A DNA stretch of 64,000 nucleotides, from contig CALADI010000048.1 of assembly GCA_937890525.1 (NCBI GenBank), positions 200,841 through 264,840 of the forward strand, in the 5' to 3' direction. The position numbers and the translations under genes were made by a program. Of this stretch, positions 16,641 to 24,997 are shown one piece after another (the first letter of the stretch is position 1; each line of letters opens with the position of its first letter). Under the pieces are notes generated by a model, which had not been told where the DNA came from, did no database searches, and saw only the letters and a list, made by a program, of their open reading frames with translations. Source of the stretch: an uncultured Clostridia bacterium. Its GTDB lineage: Bacteria > Bacillota > Clostridia > Oscillospirales > Oscillospiraceae.

Positions 16641-16937
16641 TTACTCCTCCACTGCGGTGGTCATGCAGCGCATGACGCCTTCGGTGATCTTCATCACACG
16701 CTCCAGCTCAGCGGGGAACTGGGGATTGGACTCAAAGTTCATGAGAACATAGTAGCCCTCAGCCATGTCGTTGATGAGATAAGCCAGACGACGCTTGCCC
16801 CACTCGTCAATGTTGGTCAGAGTGCCCTCCGCTTCCACCATTGCCTTGAACTTTTCCACAAGTGCTGCGATACCCTCCTCACCGATGGTAGCATCGATGA
16901 TGTAGAGCACCTCATACTTACCGGTAATCTTAGCCAT
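16641..16937 (-). CDS. rpsF: 30S ribosomal protein S6
   Basis: A 98-residue S6 protein: MAKITGKYEVLYIIDATIGEE at the start, IDEWGKRRLAYLINDMAEGYYVLMNF in the middle, which contacts S18. The start is fixed by AAAAGGAGG nine bases upstream. A frame that is open further upstream (to 16988) would cover the leader hairpin and is not used. Confidence 0.97.
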   Translation of the reverse strand: MAKITGKYEVLYIIDATIGEEGIAALVEKFKAMVEAEGTLTNIDEWGKRRLAYLINDMAEGYYVLMNFESNPQFPAELERVMKITEGVMRCMTTAVEE

Positions 16938-16957
16938 GTTGTTTGCACCTCCTTTTG

Positions 16958-16995
16958 GACATTTGGCCCCCGGACGCGCCGGGAGCAAGGATGTC
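16958..16995 (-). promoter_or_regulatory. Stem-loop in the rpsF leader, candidate S6:S18 binding element
   Basis: Read on the minus strand, GACAT (16995-16991) can pair with ATGTC (16962-16958), enclosing a GC-rich hairpin built from CCCGG and CCGGG. The element ends just before the rpsF ribosome binding site. Bacterial rpsF leaders are known to bind the S6:S18 dimer through a CCG-containing stem; this one is in the right place and CCG-rich, but the match is my reading only. Confidence 0.4.
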
Positions 16996-17012
16996 TGATT
17001 TCAGACTGAACT

Positions 17013-17041
17013 ATTATATCCGGAAAATCGGGATATGTCAA
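17013..17041 (-). promoter_or_regulatory. Promoter of the rpsF-ssb-rpsR operon
   Basis: Minus-strand TTGACA (17036-17041), 17 bases, TATAAT (17013-17018): full consensus. The -35 box covers the stop codon of the upstream phosphoesterase gene. Confidence 0.92.
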
Positions 17042-17703
17042 TAGGTATTTTGGGGAAATCTGGGGAATACCCGGAAAAATCCCGCTTTTTTCGGCTCTGG
17101 GATGGGGGGATCGGGGATATCCAATGTAAACCGCTCGCACACATTGATGACCTGGGTGCCGTGGTACTCGTTGTGGCGGGGGATGTTCTGACCATAGCGC
17201 ATGTGCACATGGCCATGGAGCAGGTATTGGGGATGGTAGCTGTCGATCAGCTCCAAAAAGGCGGCAAATCCCTGATGAGCGGGATCCTCGGCGTCCCCCA
17301 CTCCCATGGGGGGTGCGTGGGTCACCACCACATCCACACCGCCGGCCTGCCGGATCTGGCGCTTCAGCCGCAGGATCCGGCGGCGCATCTGGGACTCGGT
17401 GTACTGGAAGTTCCCGGGGCGGTATTTGCGGCAGCCCCCCAGACCTAAGATCCGCAGTCCCTTGTAGACCACCAGCTGGTCGTCGATGCAGTCGCAGCCT
17501 TCCGGGGGCTTGGCATCGTAGTTGGTGTCGTGGTTGCCGTGGACATACAGCACCGGGCACCGGGCCATGGTGACCAGAAAGGACAGGTACGATGCCTTCA
17601 GATCTCCGCTGGACAAAATCAGGTCATAGTCTTTCAACCGTCCGGGGACATAGTGATCCCACAGGGCGGCGCATTCTTCGTCGGCTATGGCAAGGATCTT
17701 CAC
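17038..17703 (-). CDS. Calcineurin-like metallophosphoesterase
   Basis: A 221-residue protein of the calcineurin-like phosphoesterase fold: ILSSGDLKASYL (metal-bridging Asp), VHGNHD, VVVTHAPPMG and LLHGHVHM appear in the right order. The first motif, usually Asp-x-His, reads DEE here (MKILAIADEECAALW), so one metal ligand of the dinuclear site is changed. Proteins with this start are common in Clostridia; their substrate is not known to me. The ATG overlaps the stop of the ParB-like/BMP gene by four bases, so the two are likely one transcript and may act together. Confidence 0.85.
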   Translation of the reverse strand: MKILAIADEECAALWDHYVPGRLKDYDLILSSGDLKASYLSFLVTMARCPVLYVHGNHDTNYDAKPPEGCDCIDDQLVVYKGLRILGLGGCRKYRPGNFQYTESQMRRRILRLKRQIRQAGGVDVVVTHAPPMGVGDAEDPAHQGFAAFLELIDSYHPQYLLHGHVHMRYGQNIPRHNEYHGTQVINVCERFTLDIPDPPIPEPKKAGFFRVFPRFPQNTY

Positions 17704-19631
17704 GGCTGCACCTCCTCAGGATTTTCTGGGGGGAATACCCCCAGCAGTTTGACCATGGGCCGGGAAATGGGCAGAACATCCTCGTACCGGGGGATGGAGC
17801 CCCGGACATTCTGGCACAGCCAGTCCATGTGCAGCAGATCGTCGGGGGACAGGGTGCGGCTGCCGTCGTTGATGACGGTGCCGTCTTGGGCGACGATCCG
17901 GCGGTGGAAGGGATCGATCAAGCCTTGGCGCAGACCGCTGCGGAGCATATTGGCAAGATACCGCACTCCTTCGGGCAGGGCGTCCCCCAGCTTGATGTCC
18001 ACCACGCCGCTGCTCATGCCCCACCAGTAGTTGACGATCTTGCCGCCTTTTTCCGTGTCCCAAGCACCGCTGAGCATGGAGCGGATGACATTTTCATAGA
18101 ATCTGCCCCACATCCACGTGGGCGAACCCAGGGGGATCATGGTGCCGTCGTGCTGGATCATGTAGGTGCCCGAATCCGTGAGCAGCCGATCCTCCACCGG
18201 GGTGTCCCGGTTGGAGATGACGAAGATCCCCTCCCGCTGGAACTCCACCGTGGGTTCGCCGGGCAGGCAGGACCAACGCAGTTCGATCACCGCATTGGGG
18301 TTGGTCATCTGGGCGCCTAGAGCAAAGGCGTTGATGGCGGCGGGGACGCCGTGGATGGGGTAGGAGCCCACATAGCCGATCCGGTCGTTCTTTGCCATGG
18401 CGCCGGCGATGGCGCCGGTGATGAACTTGCCCTCGTAGACCCGGCTGTAATAGGTGCGGACGGTGGAATAGGGCATGTGCACCGAGCAGTTGAGCACCTT
18501 GATCTTGGGGTACTGGACGGAGATCCGCAGGCAGGAGCTGATGAGCTGGGGGGTGGTGGCGAAGATCACATCTGCCCCCGCCCGTGCCGCCTGCTCCATC
18601 AGTTCATCTGCCAGTTCCGGGGTGTCCGCCCCGAAGTAGCTGCGGACGCTGACCTTTCTGCCCAAGGTTTCCTCCAAGTGCTGGCGTCCGGCGTCATGGG
18701 CCATGGTCCAAGGGCTGGACTGGACGGTGCGCTGGTGGATGAATGCCACATTCAGGGTATCCTTGCGGATGATCCGGCTGAACAGCCCGGTCTTTTCCTC
18801 GGTGGGCACCTCGGTGGACACCACCGGGGTGGGCAGGTCCATGGCGATCACATTGTCCCACATGCTCTGCAAGGATGCATGGAGCTCCCCGGCGGACATT
18901 TTGCCCAGATCGGCGTAGGTGTACAGCTCCAGCCACAGCAGCAGGGCATCCTCCGGGTGACTGTACAGCCCGCTGCCGCCCAGAGCGTAAAAGGCTTCCT
19001 TAAAATACTGGAAATAGGCACGGAAGCGGCGGCGGTCCTCCTCTGTCCAGACCTGCCCCGGGGTCATGCCGATGGCGGCAGTCAACTTGGCATACTGCCC
19101 CGGATGGGTGAACTGCACATCGTACAGCTTGCTGAGCTTATAGAAATCCAGAAATTCGTAGTATGCTTTGATTTGGGGATCTTCGCTTAGGGGGGGCACG
19201 ATCCGGTGTACCACACCGGGTACCCGGGGAGCGCCGTAGTATTTCAGTACGCTGACCCGCTTGTTGCCCTCCTGCACATAGAAATTGCCCAGATATTCGT
19301 AGCAGATGATGGGATCCCGGATCCCGGTCTCACTGAGGTGGGCGGCGCACAGCGCCATCCACTTCTGGGCGAATTCCGACTTGATATCCAACAGGGGGAG
19401 AAACCCGGCGGTGAAAGCGGTGATCCGCCCGGCGGTCTTGGTGCCCACGATCCGCTCGGCGGGGATGTCTATGGTGCCGATGTACTGGCTGGATTCTGCC
19501 AGAGCATCGCTGATGAGCTCGTCCAAAACGGCGGGGTTGGGATCCTGACCGTTCAGCAGGCGCTCTTTTGCTTCGGCCTTGCCCATGCGCAGGGCGCGGC
19601 TGTATTGTTCACGGATATCTGCCTGATTCAT
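17700..19631 (-). CDS. BMP/PnrA-type ligand-binding protein fused to a ParB-like N-terminal domain, no signal peptide
   Basis: A 643-residue protein in two parts. Residues about 54-145 look like a ParB/sulfiredoxin-type domain: IRDPIICYEYLGNFYVQEGN with the EGNKR motif at 121-125 that contacts nucleotides or phosphate in that fold. After a helical middle, residues about 290-590 match the basic membrane protein (BMP/Med/PnrA) periplasmic-binding fold: LNVAFIHQRTVQSSPWTMAH, GADVIFATTPQLI, GKFITGAIAGAMAKNDRIGY. BMP proteins normally are lipoproteins that catch nucleosides; this one has no signal sequence or lipobox, so it should act in the cytoplasm, perhaps as a nucleoside sensor. No transporter genes adjoin it. 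It has a promoter at 19684-19712 and is coupled to the phosphoesterase. Confidence 0.82.
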   Translation of the reverse strand: MNQADIREQYSRALRMGKAEAKERLLNGQDPNPAVLDELISDALAESSQYIGTIDIPAERIVGTKTAGRITAFTAGFLPLLDIKSEFAQKWMALCAAHLSETGIRDPIICYEYLGNFYVQEGNKRVSVLKYYGAPRVPGVVHRIVPPLSEDPQIKAYYEFLDFYKLSKLYDVQFTHPGQYAKLTAAIGMTPGQVWTEEDRRRFRAYFQYFKEAFYALGGSGLYSHPEDALLLWLELYTYADLGKMSAGELHASLQSMWDNVIAMDLPTPVVSTEVPTEEKTGLFSRIIRKDTLNVAFIHQRTVQSSPWTMAHDAGRQHLEETLGRKVSVRSYFGADTPELADELMEQAARAGADVIFATTPQLISSCLRISVQYPKIKVLNCSVHMPYSTVRTYYSRVYEGKFITGAIAGAMAKNDRIGYVGSYPIHGVPAAINAFALGAQMTNPNAVIELRWSCLPGEPTVEFQREGIFVISNRDTPVEDRLLTDSGTYMIQHDGTMIPLGSPTWMWGRFYENVIRSMLSGAWDTEKGGKIVNYWWGMSSGVVDIKLGDALPEGVRYLANMLRSGLRQGLIDPFHRRIVAQDGTVINDGSRTLSPDDLLHMDWLCQNVRGSIPRYEDVLPISRPMVKLLGVFPPENPEEVQP

Positions 19632-19683
19632 GGAAGAAGTCCTCCTTGCTTGGCTGATCGCAGATCGATGAGATGATAGTTAC

Positions 19684-19712
19684 ATCATACCGCCTTTGCC
19701 GTTGGAATGCAA
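19684..19712 (-). promoter_or_regulatory. Promoter of the ParB-like/BMP gene
   Basis: Minus-strand TTGCAT (19707-19712), 17 bases, TATGAT (19684-19689). Confidence 0.75.
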
Positions 19713-19743
19713 CAAAAAGCGTGCCGAATTTTCCTCGGCACGC
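19713..19743 (-). terminator. Terminator of the lipid kinase-Nudix pair
   Basis: Minus-strand stem GCGTGCCGA / TCGGCACGC followed by TTTTTG, 25 bases after the Nudix stop. It directly touches the -35 box of the next promoter. Confidence 0.88.
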
Positions 19744-19768
19744 TTGAAATGGAAAAGATAATGAAAAA

Positions 19769-20239
19769 TCAGCGCAGCTTTTCGCCGTTGAGCACCGCCT
19801 CCACCAGCCGGTCGCCGTGGTAGCGCAGCTTCAGCAGGAAGAAGGGGGCATCCTGCCACAGAAGATCCAGAAAGATCTGATCTCCCTCCCACTTGGGCAG
19901 GCGATCCAGAAATTCCCGGCAGACCCATTGCAGGTCGCCTTCGTCGCATTCCTTCAGCTCCCCGGTGAAGCCGTCGGCGGTGAACAGGTACATGAATTGG
20001 CAGTCGGCGGGAACTTCGGTGAGGAAGGTGACCACCCCCCGGCAGCGCCAACTGGTCAGGGTCAGCCCGGTCTCCTCCCTTGCTTCCCGGAGCAGGCACT
20101 CGTCGGGGGTCTCCTCCCCCTCGAATTTTCCCCCGATGCCGATCCACTTGTCCTTGTTGATGTCGTTCTTCTTTTTCACCCGGTGGAGCATCAGCACCTC
20201 ATCCCCCCGGGTGATGTAGCACAATGTGGTGTTCAGCAT
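19769..20239 (-). CDS. Nudix hydrolase (8-oxo-dGTP diphosphatase-like)
   Basis: A 156-residue Nudix protein. The box is complete: GGKFEGEETPDECLLREAREETGL, matching G-x5-E-x7-REUxEE-x-GU. The start MLNTTLCYITRGDEVLMLHRVK and NKDKWIGIGGKFE are typical of the MutT/8-oxo-dGTPase subgroup, which removes damaged nucleotides, but Nudix substrates are hard to call from sequence. ATG 20239 overlaps the end of the lipid kinase gene by seven bases. Confidence 0.9.
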   Translation of the reverse strand: MLNTTLCYITRGDEVLMLHRVKKKNDINKDKWIGIGGKFEGEETPDECLLREAREETGLTLTSWRCRGVVTFLTEVPADCQFMYLFTADGFTGELKECDEGDLQWVCREFLDRLPKWEGDQIFLDLLWQDAPFFLLKLRYHGDRLVEAVLNGEKLR

Positions 20240-21132
20240 GGGCTCCCTCCGTTCTGGATCAGCCGGATGGCGTGGTGGAGGTTGCGGATGCGGATCTGGG
20301 GCGCACCGTCGGCCCGCTCCCCGTCCAGCGTCCAAGGCATATCCGGGTCGGGGGTCACCGTCAATTCCGGAGCGGAGCGGAAGGTGATCATGCTGCAATC
20401 ATATTTCTGACTGCGCAGCGCCATAATGGACTCGTGGAGCTCCATGGGATCCTTGGGCACCCGCACCAGCAGCAGTTCGAATTTGCCGTCACGCATATCC
20501 ACCCGTTCGGAGGACAGGGTCAGGATGCCCCCCACCGAGGTGGAGTTGCTCACCGCACCGAAGATGAAATCGTCCTCGATAATCTCGTCCGCCAGTTCCA
20601 CCCGCATATGGGTGGTGCGGATCTGGGGAAGCTCTTGGATGCCCTCCAGAATGTAGGCAAGATGCCCCAGCGAATTTTTGATGCTCTGGGGGGTGGAGTA
20701 GGACGCCCGGGTGAATGCTCCGAAGGACGCCACATAGGAAAAATACCGGTCGTTGAAGGAGCCCACATCGTAGCACACCGGGCACCCATCCACAATGTCC
20801 TGCGCCGCCTGCACCACATTGGTGGACAGCTTCAGAGAGGATGCAAAATCGTTGGTGGAGCCGCAGGGGATATACCCGATGGGGCGATCCAGCCCGGTGG
20901 ACAGGACGCCGCTGATGATCTCGTTCAGGGTGCCGTCACCACCGGCGCAGACCACCAGATCAAAATCTGCCAGCCGATCCCGTACGATCCGGGTGCCGTC
21001 TCCTTGTGCGGCGGTCATATATACGGTGACCTCGAAGCCTCCGGCGTTGAAGGTGGAGAGGATCTGGGGCAGGAATTTGTTGGCTTTGCGCTGACCGGCG
21101 CAGGGGTTCATGATGAACAGCATTTTCCGCAT
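20233..21132 (-). CDS. Diacylglycerol kinase family lipid kinase (YegS/DgkB type)
   Basis: A 299-residue DAGK-catalytic-domain protein: FIMNPCAGQRKANKFLPQIL, the nucleotide-binding GGDGTLNEII, YIPCGSTNDFA, and PWTLDGERADGAP near the C-terminus are the family marks. Such kinases phosphorylate diacylglycerol or related lipids at the membrane face, in Gram-positives to recycle diacylglycerol from lipoteichoic acid synthesis (DgkB). Whether it is DgkB or a YegS-like enzyme is not decided by the motifs. Promoter at 21184-21212. Confidence 0.92.
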   Translation of the reverse strand: MRKMLFIMNPCAGQRKANKFLPQILSTFNAGGFEVTVYMTAAQGDGTRIVRDRLADFDLVVCAGGDGTLNEIISGVLSTGLDRPIGYIPCGSTNDFASSLKLSTNVVQAAQDIVDGCPVCYDVGSFNDRYFSYVASFGAFTRASYSTPQSIKNSLGHLAYILEGIQELPQIRTTHMRVELADEIIEDDFIFGAVSNSTSVGGILTLSSERVDMRDGKFELLLVRVPKDPMELHESIMALRSQKYDCSMITFRSAPELTVTPDPDMPWTLDGERADGAPQIRIRNLHHAIRLIQNGGSPC

Positions 21133-21183
21133 GGGGGCACCTCGCTTCCCGGAAAAACCGGATATCAGAATGATTCAGCGTAT

Positions 21184-21212
21184 ATTATACCGATTGCCCC
21201 GGGGCTTTACAA
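21184..21212 (-). promoter_or_regulatory. Promoter of the lipid kinase gene
   Basis: Minus-strand TTGTAA (21207-21212), 17 bases, TATAAT (21184-21189). Confidence 0.82.
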
Positions 21213-21240
21213 GAAGATGCTGTCAAAATTCAGAAATGCT

Positions 21241-21936
21241 TTACAATTCCTCCGGAGGGAACCGGCGGTAGACCTGACCCGGTTCCAGTGGGCAATGGCG
21301 CAGCCGGGCAAGCTGGGACACGGTGACGAACCGGTAGCCCTGGGCTTGCAGCCGGTCGATGAGTTCCAGCGCCGCATCCACAGAACTGTCGTACATATCG
21401 TGCATCAGGATCACCGCTCCGTCGTGGATCTGCTCCATCACCGCCGTTTCGATGGATTCGGTATTCCGGGTGTTCCAGTCCATGGGATCCACCGACCACG
21501 AGATGACGGACAGCCCCATGTCCCGGCAGACCGTTTCCACCTGGGGGGCATCGATCCCTCCCGGGGGACGCAGCAGGTGGACGGGGCAGTTTTCGGGCAG
21601 CAGAGCGAGGGTGTCCTCCAGCTCCTGCCGCAGGGCGGAGGCGGACAGCTCTGCCATGGAGGTGTGGGAATATCCGTGCAGCCCGATCTCGTGCCCCTGC
21701 CGGTGGATCTGCTCGGCGAGGTCGGCAAAATCCTCCAGCCGGTAGCCGCACAGGAAAAAGGTGGCGTGGACATCCCGCGCCTGCAGTCCGTCCAGAAGCC
21801 GCTGGGTAAACCTGCCGGAGGGACCGTCATCGAAGGTGAGTGCCGCATATTTTGGTGCAGGGGAGGCCTGGCAGGGGCAGGTACCCAGAAGCGCGGCAGT
21901 TAAAATCAGCACGATCAAGCGTCGCAAAACAGTCAT
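21241..21936 (-). CDS. Exported polysaccharide deacetylase (NodB domain)
   Basis: A 231-residue protein with an N-terminal signal segment (RRLIVLILTAALLGTCPC, maybe cleaved after the Ala/Ser that follows) and a NodB-type carbohydrate esterase 4 domain. Motif 1 is ALTFDDGPSGRFTQ, motif 2 GLHGYSHTSM with the zinc histidines, motif 3 RPPGGIDA, motif 4 SWSVDPMDW and motif 5 GAVILMHDM. It should remove acetyl groups from peptidoglycan or another glycan outside the cell. The start is uncertain: AAAGGA abuts the ATG at 21936, so TTG 21927, nine bases further, may be the one used. Confidence 0.9.
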   Translation of the reverse strand: MTVLRRLIVLILTAALLGTCPCQASPAPKYAALTFDDGPSGRFTQRLLDGLQARDVHATFFLCGYRLEDFADLAEQIHRQGHEIGLHGYSHTSMAELSASALRQELEDTLALLPENCPVHLLRPPGGIDAPQVETVCRDMGLSVISWSVDPMDWNTRNTESIETAVMEQIHDGAVILMHDMYDSSVDAALELIDRLQAQGYRFVTVSQLARLRHCPLEPGQVYRRFPPEEL

Positions 21937-21952
21937 TCCTTTCTGAAAACCT

Positions 21953-21981
21953 TTGACGAAGTGGGAAAAATGGGGTATGAT
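21953..21981 (+). promoter_or_regulatory. Promoter of the rRNA methyltransferase gene
   Basis: TTGACG (21953-21958), 17 bases, TATGAT (21976-21981). The -10 box lies inside an upstream open frame, which fixes the gene start at ATG 22009. Confidence 0.8.
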
Positions 21982-22008
21982 ATAGAAAAAAGAAGGGCGG
22001 GGAAGGAT

Positions 22009-22809
22009 ATGAATTTGATCTGTCCCATATGCGGTCAGCCGTTGGAGCATCTGGACGGCGGCTGTGGCTGTTCCCGGGGGCATCGGTTCGACTTTGCCCG
22101 TCAGGGCTATGTGAACCTGCTGGTGGTGCAGCAGAAGCATTCCCTCCATCCCGGCGATACCCGGCAGCAAGTGCTGTCCCGTCGGGCGTTTTTGGAGGGC
22201 GGGTTCTACGAACCCATTGTAGAAGCGGTGAAATCGGCGGCGCTGCGCCACGGGGCGCAGGGACCGGTGCTGGATGTGGGCTGCGGAGAGGGATACTACG
22301 CCGTTCGGGTGGCACAGGCGCTGGGCGCAGAGCTGATGGGTCTGGATATCTCCAAAGAAGCGGTGCGCTGTGCTGCGGCAGCATACAAAGGACCAATGTG
22401 GGTCTGCGGCACGGCGTCCCATCTGCCGGTGGCAGATGACAGCGTAGGCACTTTGATGAGTATGTTTGCCCTGACCGTGCCGGGGGAGTTCCGCCGGGTC
22501 TTGGGGCCGGACGGCGTGTTCCTTCAGGTCTTGGCGGCGCAGGATCATCTGCTGGGACTGAAATCGGTGATCTATCCGGAGCTGCACCAAAAGCCAAAGG
22601 ACAGCGTGCCCCAGCTGGAGGGATTCCGTCTGGCGGAGTCCTGCCCGGTGTCCTTCCCCATTGATGTCAGCGGCGGACAGGTGATGAATCTGCTGTCTAT
22701 GACCCCGCATGTTTGGCGGATCACCGCCGAGGGCGCCCAGCGTCTGGAAAAGACCGAGATCCTGCATGACCGGGCAAGCTGTGTGGTGAATGTCTACAAG
22801 CCCTTGTGA
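22009..22809 (+). CDS. 23S rRNA (guanine-N1)-methyltransferase, RlmA type
   Basis: A 266-residue protein. The N-terminal zinc finger is clear: CPICGQPL, then GGCGCSRGHRFDFARQGYVN, the layout of RlmA(I)/RlmA(II) enzymes. A class I SAM-dependent methyltransferase domain follows with motif I VLDVGCGEGYYAV and ELMGLDISKEAVRCAA. RlmA enzymes methylate G745 or G748 of 23S rRNA in the exit tunnel; Gram-positives usually have the G748 type (RlmAII, TlrB), linked to tylosin resistance in producers. Which base is modified cannot be read from the sequence. Confidence 0.85.
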   Translation: MNLICPICGQPLEHLDGGCGCSRGHRFDFARQGYVNLLVVQQKHSLHPGDTRQQVLSRRAFLEGGFYEPIVEAVKSAALRHGAQGPVLDVGCGEGYYAVRVAQALGAELMGLDISKEAVRCAAAAYKGPMWVCGTASHLPVADDSVGTLMSMFALTVPGEFRRVLGPDGVFLQVLAAQDHLLGLKSVIYPELHQKPKDSVPQLEGFRLAESCPVSFPIDVSGGQVMNLLSMTPHVWRITAEGAQRLEKTEILHDRASCVVNVYKPL

Positions 22810-22867
22810 CGGTCTTACCTTTCCCAAAAGGGGAGAAACGATACTGTAAAATCTGGAGAATGGATGA

Positions 22868-23929
22868 ATGCTGGAAAAATTGAAGGCGGTGGAGTACCGC
22901 TTTGAGGAACTTTGTGCCAAATCGGAGCAGCCGGATTTTTATGCCGATCCCAAGCAAGCGGCTCGGCTCCTCCGGGAGAAGAACGATCTGGAGCCGATCG
23001 TTACCTGCTACCGGGCGTATCACGATGCGGTTCGGGAGCAGGAAGAGGCTCAGGAATTGATGAGCGACCCGGAAATGCGGGAATTCTGCCAGCAGACCTT
23101 TCAGGAGGCCAAGCAGCGGCAGGAGGAACTGTACCGCCAGCTTCAGCTTCTGCTGCTGCCAAAAGATCCCAATGACGATAAAAATGTGATCGTGGAGATC
23201 CGGGGCGGCGTCGGCGGGGAGGAGAGTGCCCTGTTCGCCCACAGCCTGTTTCGGATGTACTCCATGTACGCCAGCCGCCGGGGATGGAGCATCGAGCTGA
23301 TGAACTATTCCGACACGGAACTGGGCGGTGTGAAAGAAGCGGATTTCGTCATCAACGGGCGGGGGGCGTACTCCCGGCTGAAGTATGAATCCGGCGTCCA
23401 CCGGGTGCAGCGGGTGCCGGAGACCGAGTCCGGCGGCAGAGTCCACACCTCCACCGCCACGGTGGCGGTGCTGCCGGAGATGGAAGAGGTGGATGTGCAG
23501 CTGAACCCCGCGGATATCGAGATGCAGGTGTTCCGGGCTTCCGGCGCCGGCGGTCAGCATGTGAACAAGACCAGCTCGGCGGTGCGGCTGATCCACAAGC
23601 CCACGGGCATCGTGGTATCCTGCCAAGAGGAGCGCAGTCAGGTGCAGAATCGGGAGAAATGCATGCGGATGTTGGCGTCCAAGCTCTACGAGATCGAGCA
23701 GGAGCGTCTGGATTCTCAGGTCACCGGGATGCGCCGCAGTCAGGTGGGTACGGGAATGCGGAACGAGCGGATCCGCACCTACAATTTCCCTCAAGGCCGT
23801 GTCACGGATCACCGTATCGGTCTGACCCTGTACAAGCTGGATGCGGTGATGGACGGGGATCTGGACGAGATCATGGACGCCCTTGCCACCGCCGATCAGG
23901 CGGAGAAGCTGAAGCAGGCACAGGGCTGA
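22868..23929 (+). CDS. prfA: Peptide chain release factor 1
   Basis: A 353-residue class I release factor that reads UAA and UAG. The stop-codon-reading tripeptide is PET (RVPETESGGRVHTS), as in other Firmicutes RF1, and the catalytic loop is SGAGGQHVNKTSSAVR with the GGQ motif. The C-terminal GRVTDHRIGLTLYKLD is typical. The usual partner methyltransferase gene prmC, which in Bacillus follows prfA, is absent here; Sua5/TsaC comes next after 33 bases. Confidence 0.97.
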   Translation: MLEKLKAVEYRFEELCAKSEQPDFYADPKQAARLLREKNDLEPIVTCYRAYHDAVREQEEAQELMSDPEMREFCQQTFQEAKQRQEELYRQLQLLLLPKDPNDDKNVIVEIRGGVGGEESALFAHSLFRMYSMYASRRGWSIELMNYSDTELGGVKEADFVINGRGAYSRLKYESGVHRVQRVPETESGGRVHTSTATVAVLPEMEEVDVQLNPADIEMQVFRASGAGGQHVNKTSSAVRLIHKPTGIVVSCQEERSQVQNREKCMRMLASKLYEIEQERLDSQVTGMRRSQVGTGMRNERIRTYNFPQGRVTDHRIGLTLYKLDAVMDGDLDEIMDALATADQAEKLKQAQG

Positions 23930-23962
23930 TATACTATATAAATAATAAAGAAGGTCATAATC

Positions 23963-24997
23963 ATGAATACCTTGCGTTTATCCGCAGAGGATCCCAAGGC
24001 GGCATCCGTTGCGGCGAAGATCATACGCTCAGGCGGTCTGGTCGCCATCCCCACGGAGACGGTCTACGGTCTGGGCGCCGATGGATTGAATGAACAGGCG
24101 GTGGCGAAGATCTTTCAGGCCAAGGGGCGTCCGCAGGACAATCCCTTGATCCTGCATGTGTCCCAGCCGGAGGAGATGGAGCGATTCTGCCACGATATCC
24201 CGGAGGAAGCTTACCTGCTGGCAAAAGAATTCTGGCCCGGGCCTTTGACCATGGTGCTGCCTGCCAAGGACATCGTTCCCAAGCGCACCACGGCGGGGCT
24301 GGATACGGTGGCGATCCGCTGTCCGGCCAGCGCCGTGACCCGGGAGCTGATCCGTCTGGCGGGGGTGCCCATTGCCGCACCCTCGGCCAATATCTCCGGC
24401 AAACCCTCTACCACCACCGCCGCCCATGTGCTCCACGACCATGACGGCAGGATCGACGCCGTCATCGACGGCGGGGCATGCAGCGTGGGGGTGGAGTCCA
24501 CCATTGTGGATCTGACGGAGAAACCGGCCCGGCTGCTGCGTCCCGGCGGCGTCACCCCGGAGCAGCTGGTACAGGTGCTGGGGGAACTGACCATCGATGA
24601 AGCGGTCACCGCCCAGATCGACCCCACCAAGGTGGTGAAAGCGCCGGGGATGAAGTACCGCCACTATGCCCCCTGTGCCAGCGTGGTGATCGTGGCGGGC
24701 AGCCGGGAGAAAGCGGCGGAGTATGTCCATAAATACTACCAGCCCGGAGACCGGGTGCTGTGCTTTGAGGAGGAACTGCCTCTGTATGAAGGGTGCGATC
24801 CCCTCGCCTATGGAAAAGAGTCGGATGTGAACACCCTGTCGGCGGGGCTGTTCGATGCCCTGCGGATCTTGGACGATCCCAAGATCGGGCGGGTCTTTGC
24901 CCGGTGCCCCGAGGGCGGGGGCGTAGCCTATGCGGTGCAGAACCGGCTGAAAAAAGCGGCGGCATTCCACATTGTGGATGCGGAGGAAGCCCTATGA
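23963..24997 (+). CDS. L-threonylcarbamoyladenylate synthase (Sua5/YwlC)
   Basis: A 344-residue two-domain protein. Residues 1-210 are the YrdC/TsaC fold (GGLVAIPTETVYGLGADGL, KGRPQDNPLILHV, PGPLTMVLPA, APSANISGKPS), which makes threonylcarbamoyl-AMP from threonine, bicarbonate and ATP for the t6A37 modification of tRNA. The C-terminal Sua5 domain (PGMKYRHYAPCA onward) marks the longer Sua5 form. TsaE and TsaB of the same pathway are encoded at 60474-61599. It overlaps coaE by four bases. Confidence 0.95.
   Translation: MNTLRLSAEDPKAASVAAKIIRSGGLVAIPTETVYGLGADGLNEQAVAKIFQAKGRPQDNPLILHVSQPEEMERFCHDIPEEAYLLAKEFWPGPLTMVLPAKDIVPKRTTAGLDTVAIRCPASAVTRELIRLAGVPIAAPSANISGKPSTTTAAHVLHDHDGRIDAVIDGGACSVGVESTIVDLTEKPARLLRPGGVTPEQLVQVLGELTIDEAVTAQIDPTKVVKAPGMKYRHYAPCASVVIVAGSREKAAEYVHKYYQPGDRVLCFEEELPLYEGCDPLAYGKESDVNTLSAGLFDALRILDDPKIGRVFARCPEGGGVAYAVQNRLKKAAAFHIVDAEEAL

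Noticed and set aside
20224..21903. A 559-codon plus-strand frame opposite the lipid kinase and deacetylase genes
   Set aside because: It spans two minus-strand genes with full catalytic motifs and their promoter; composition is that of an antisense shadow.
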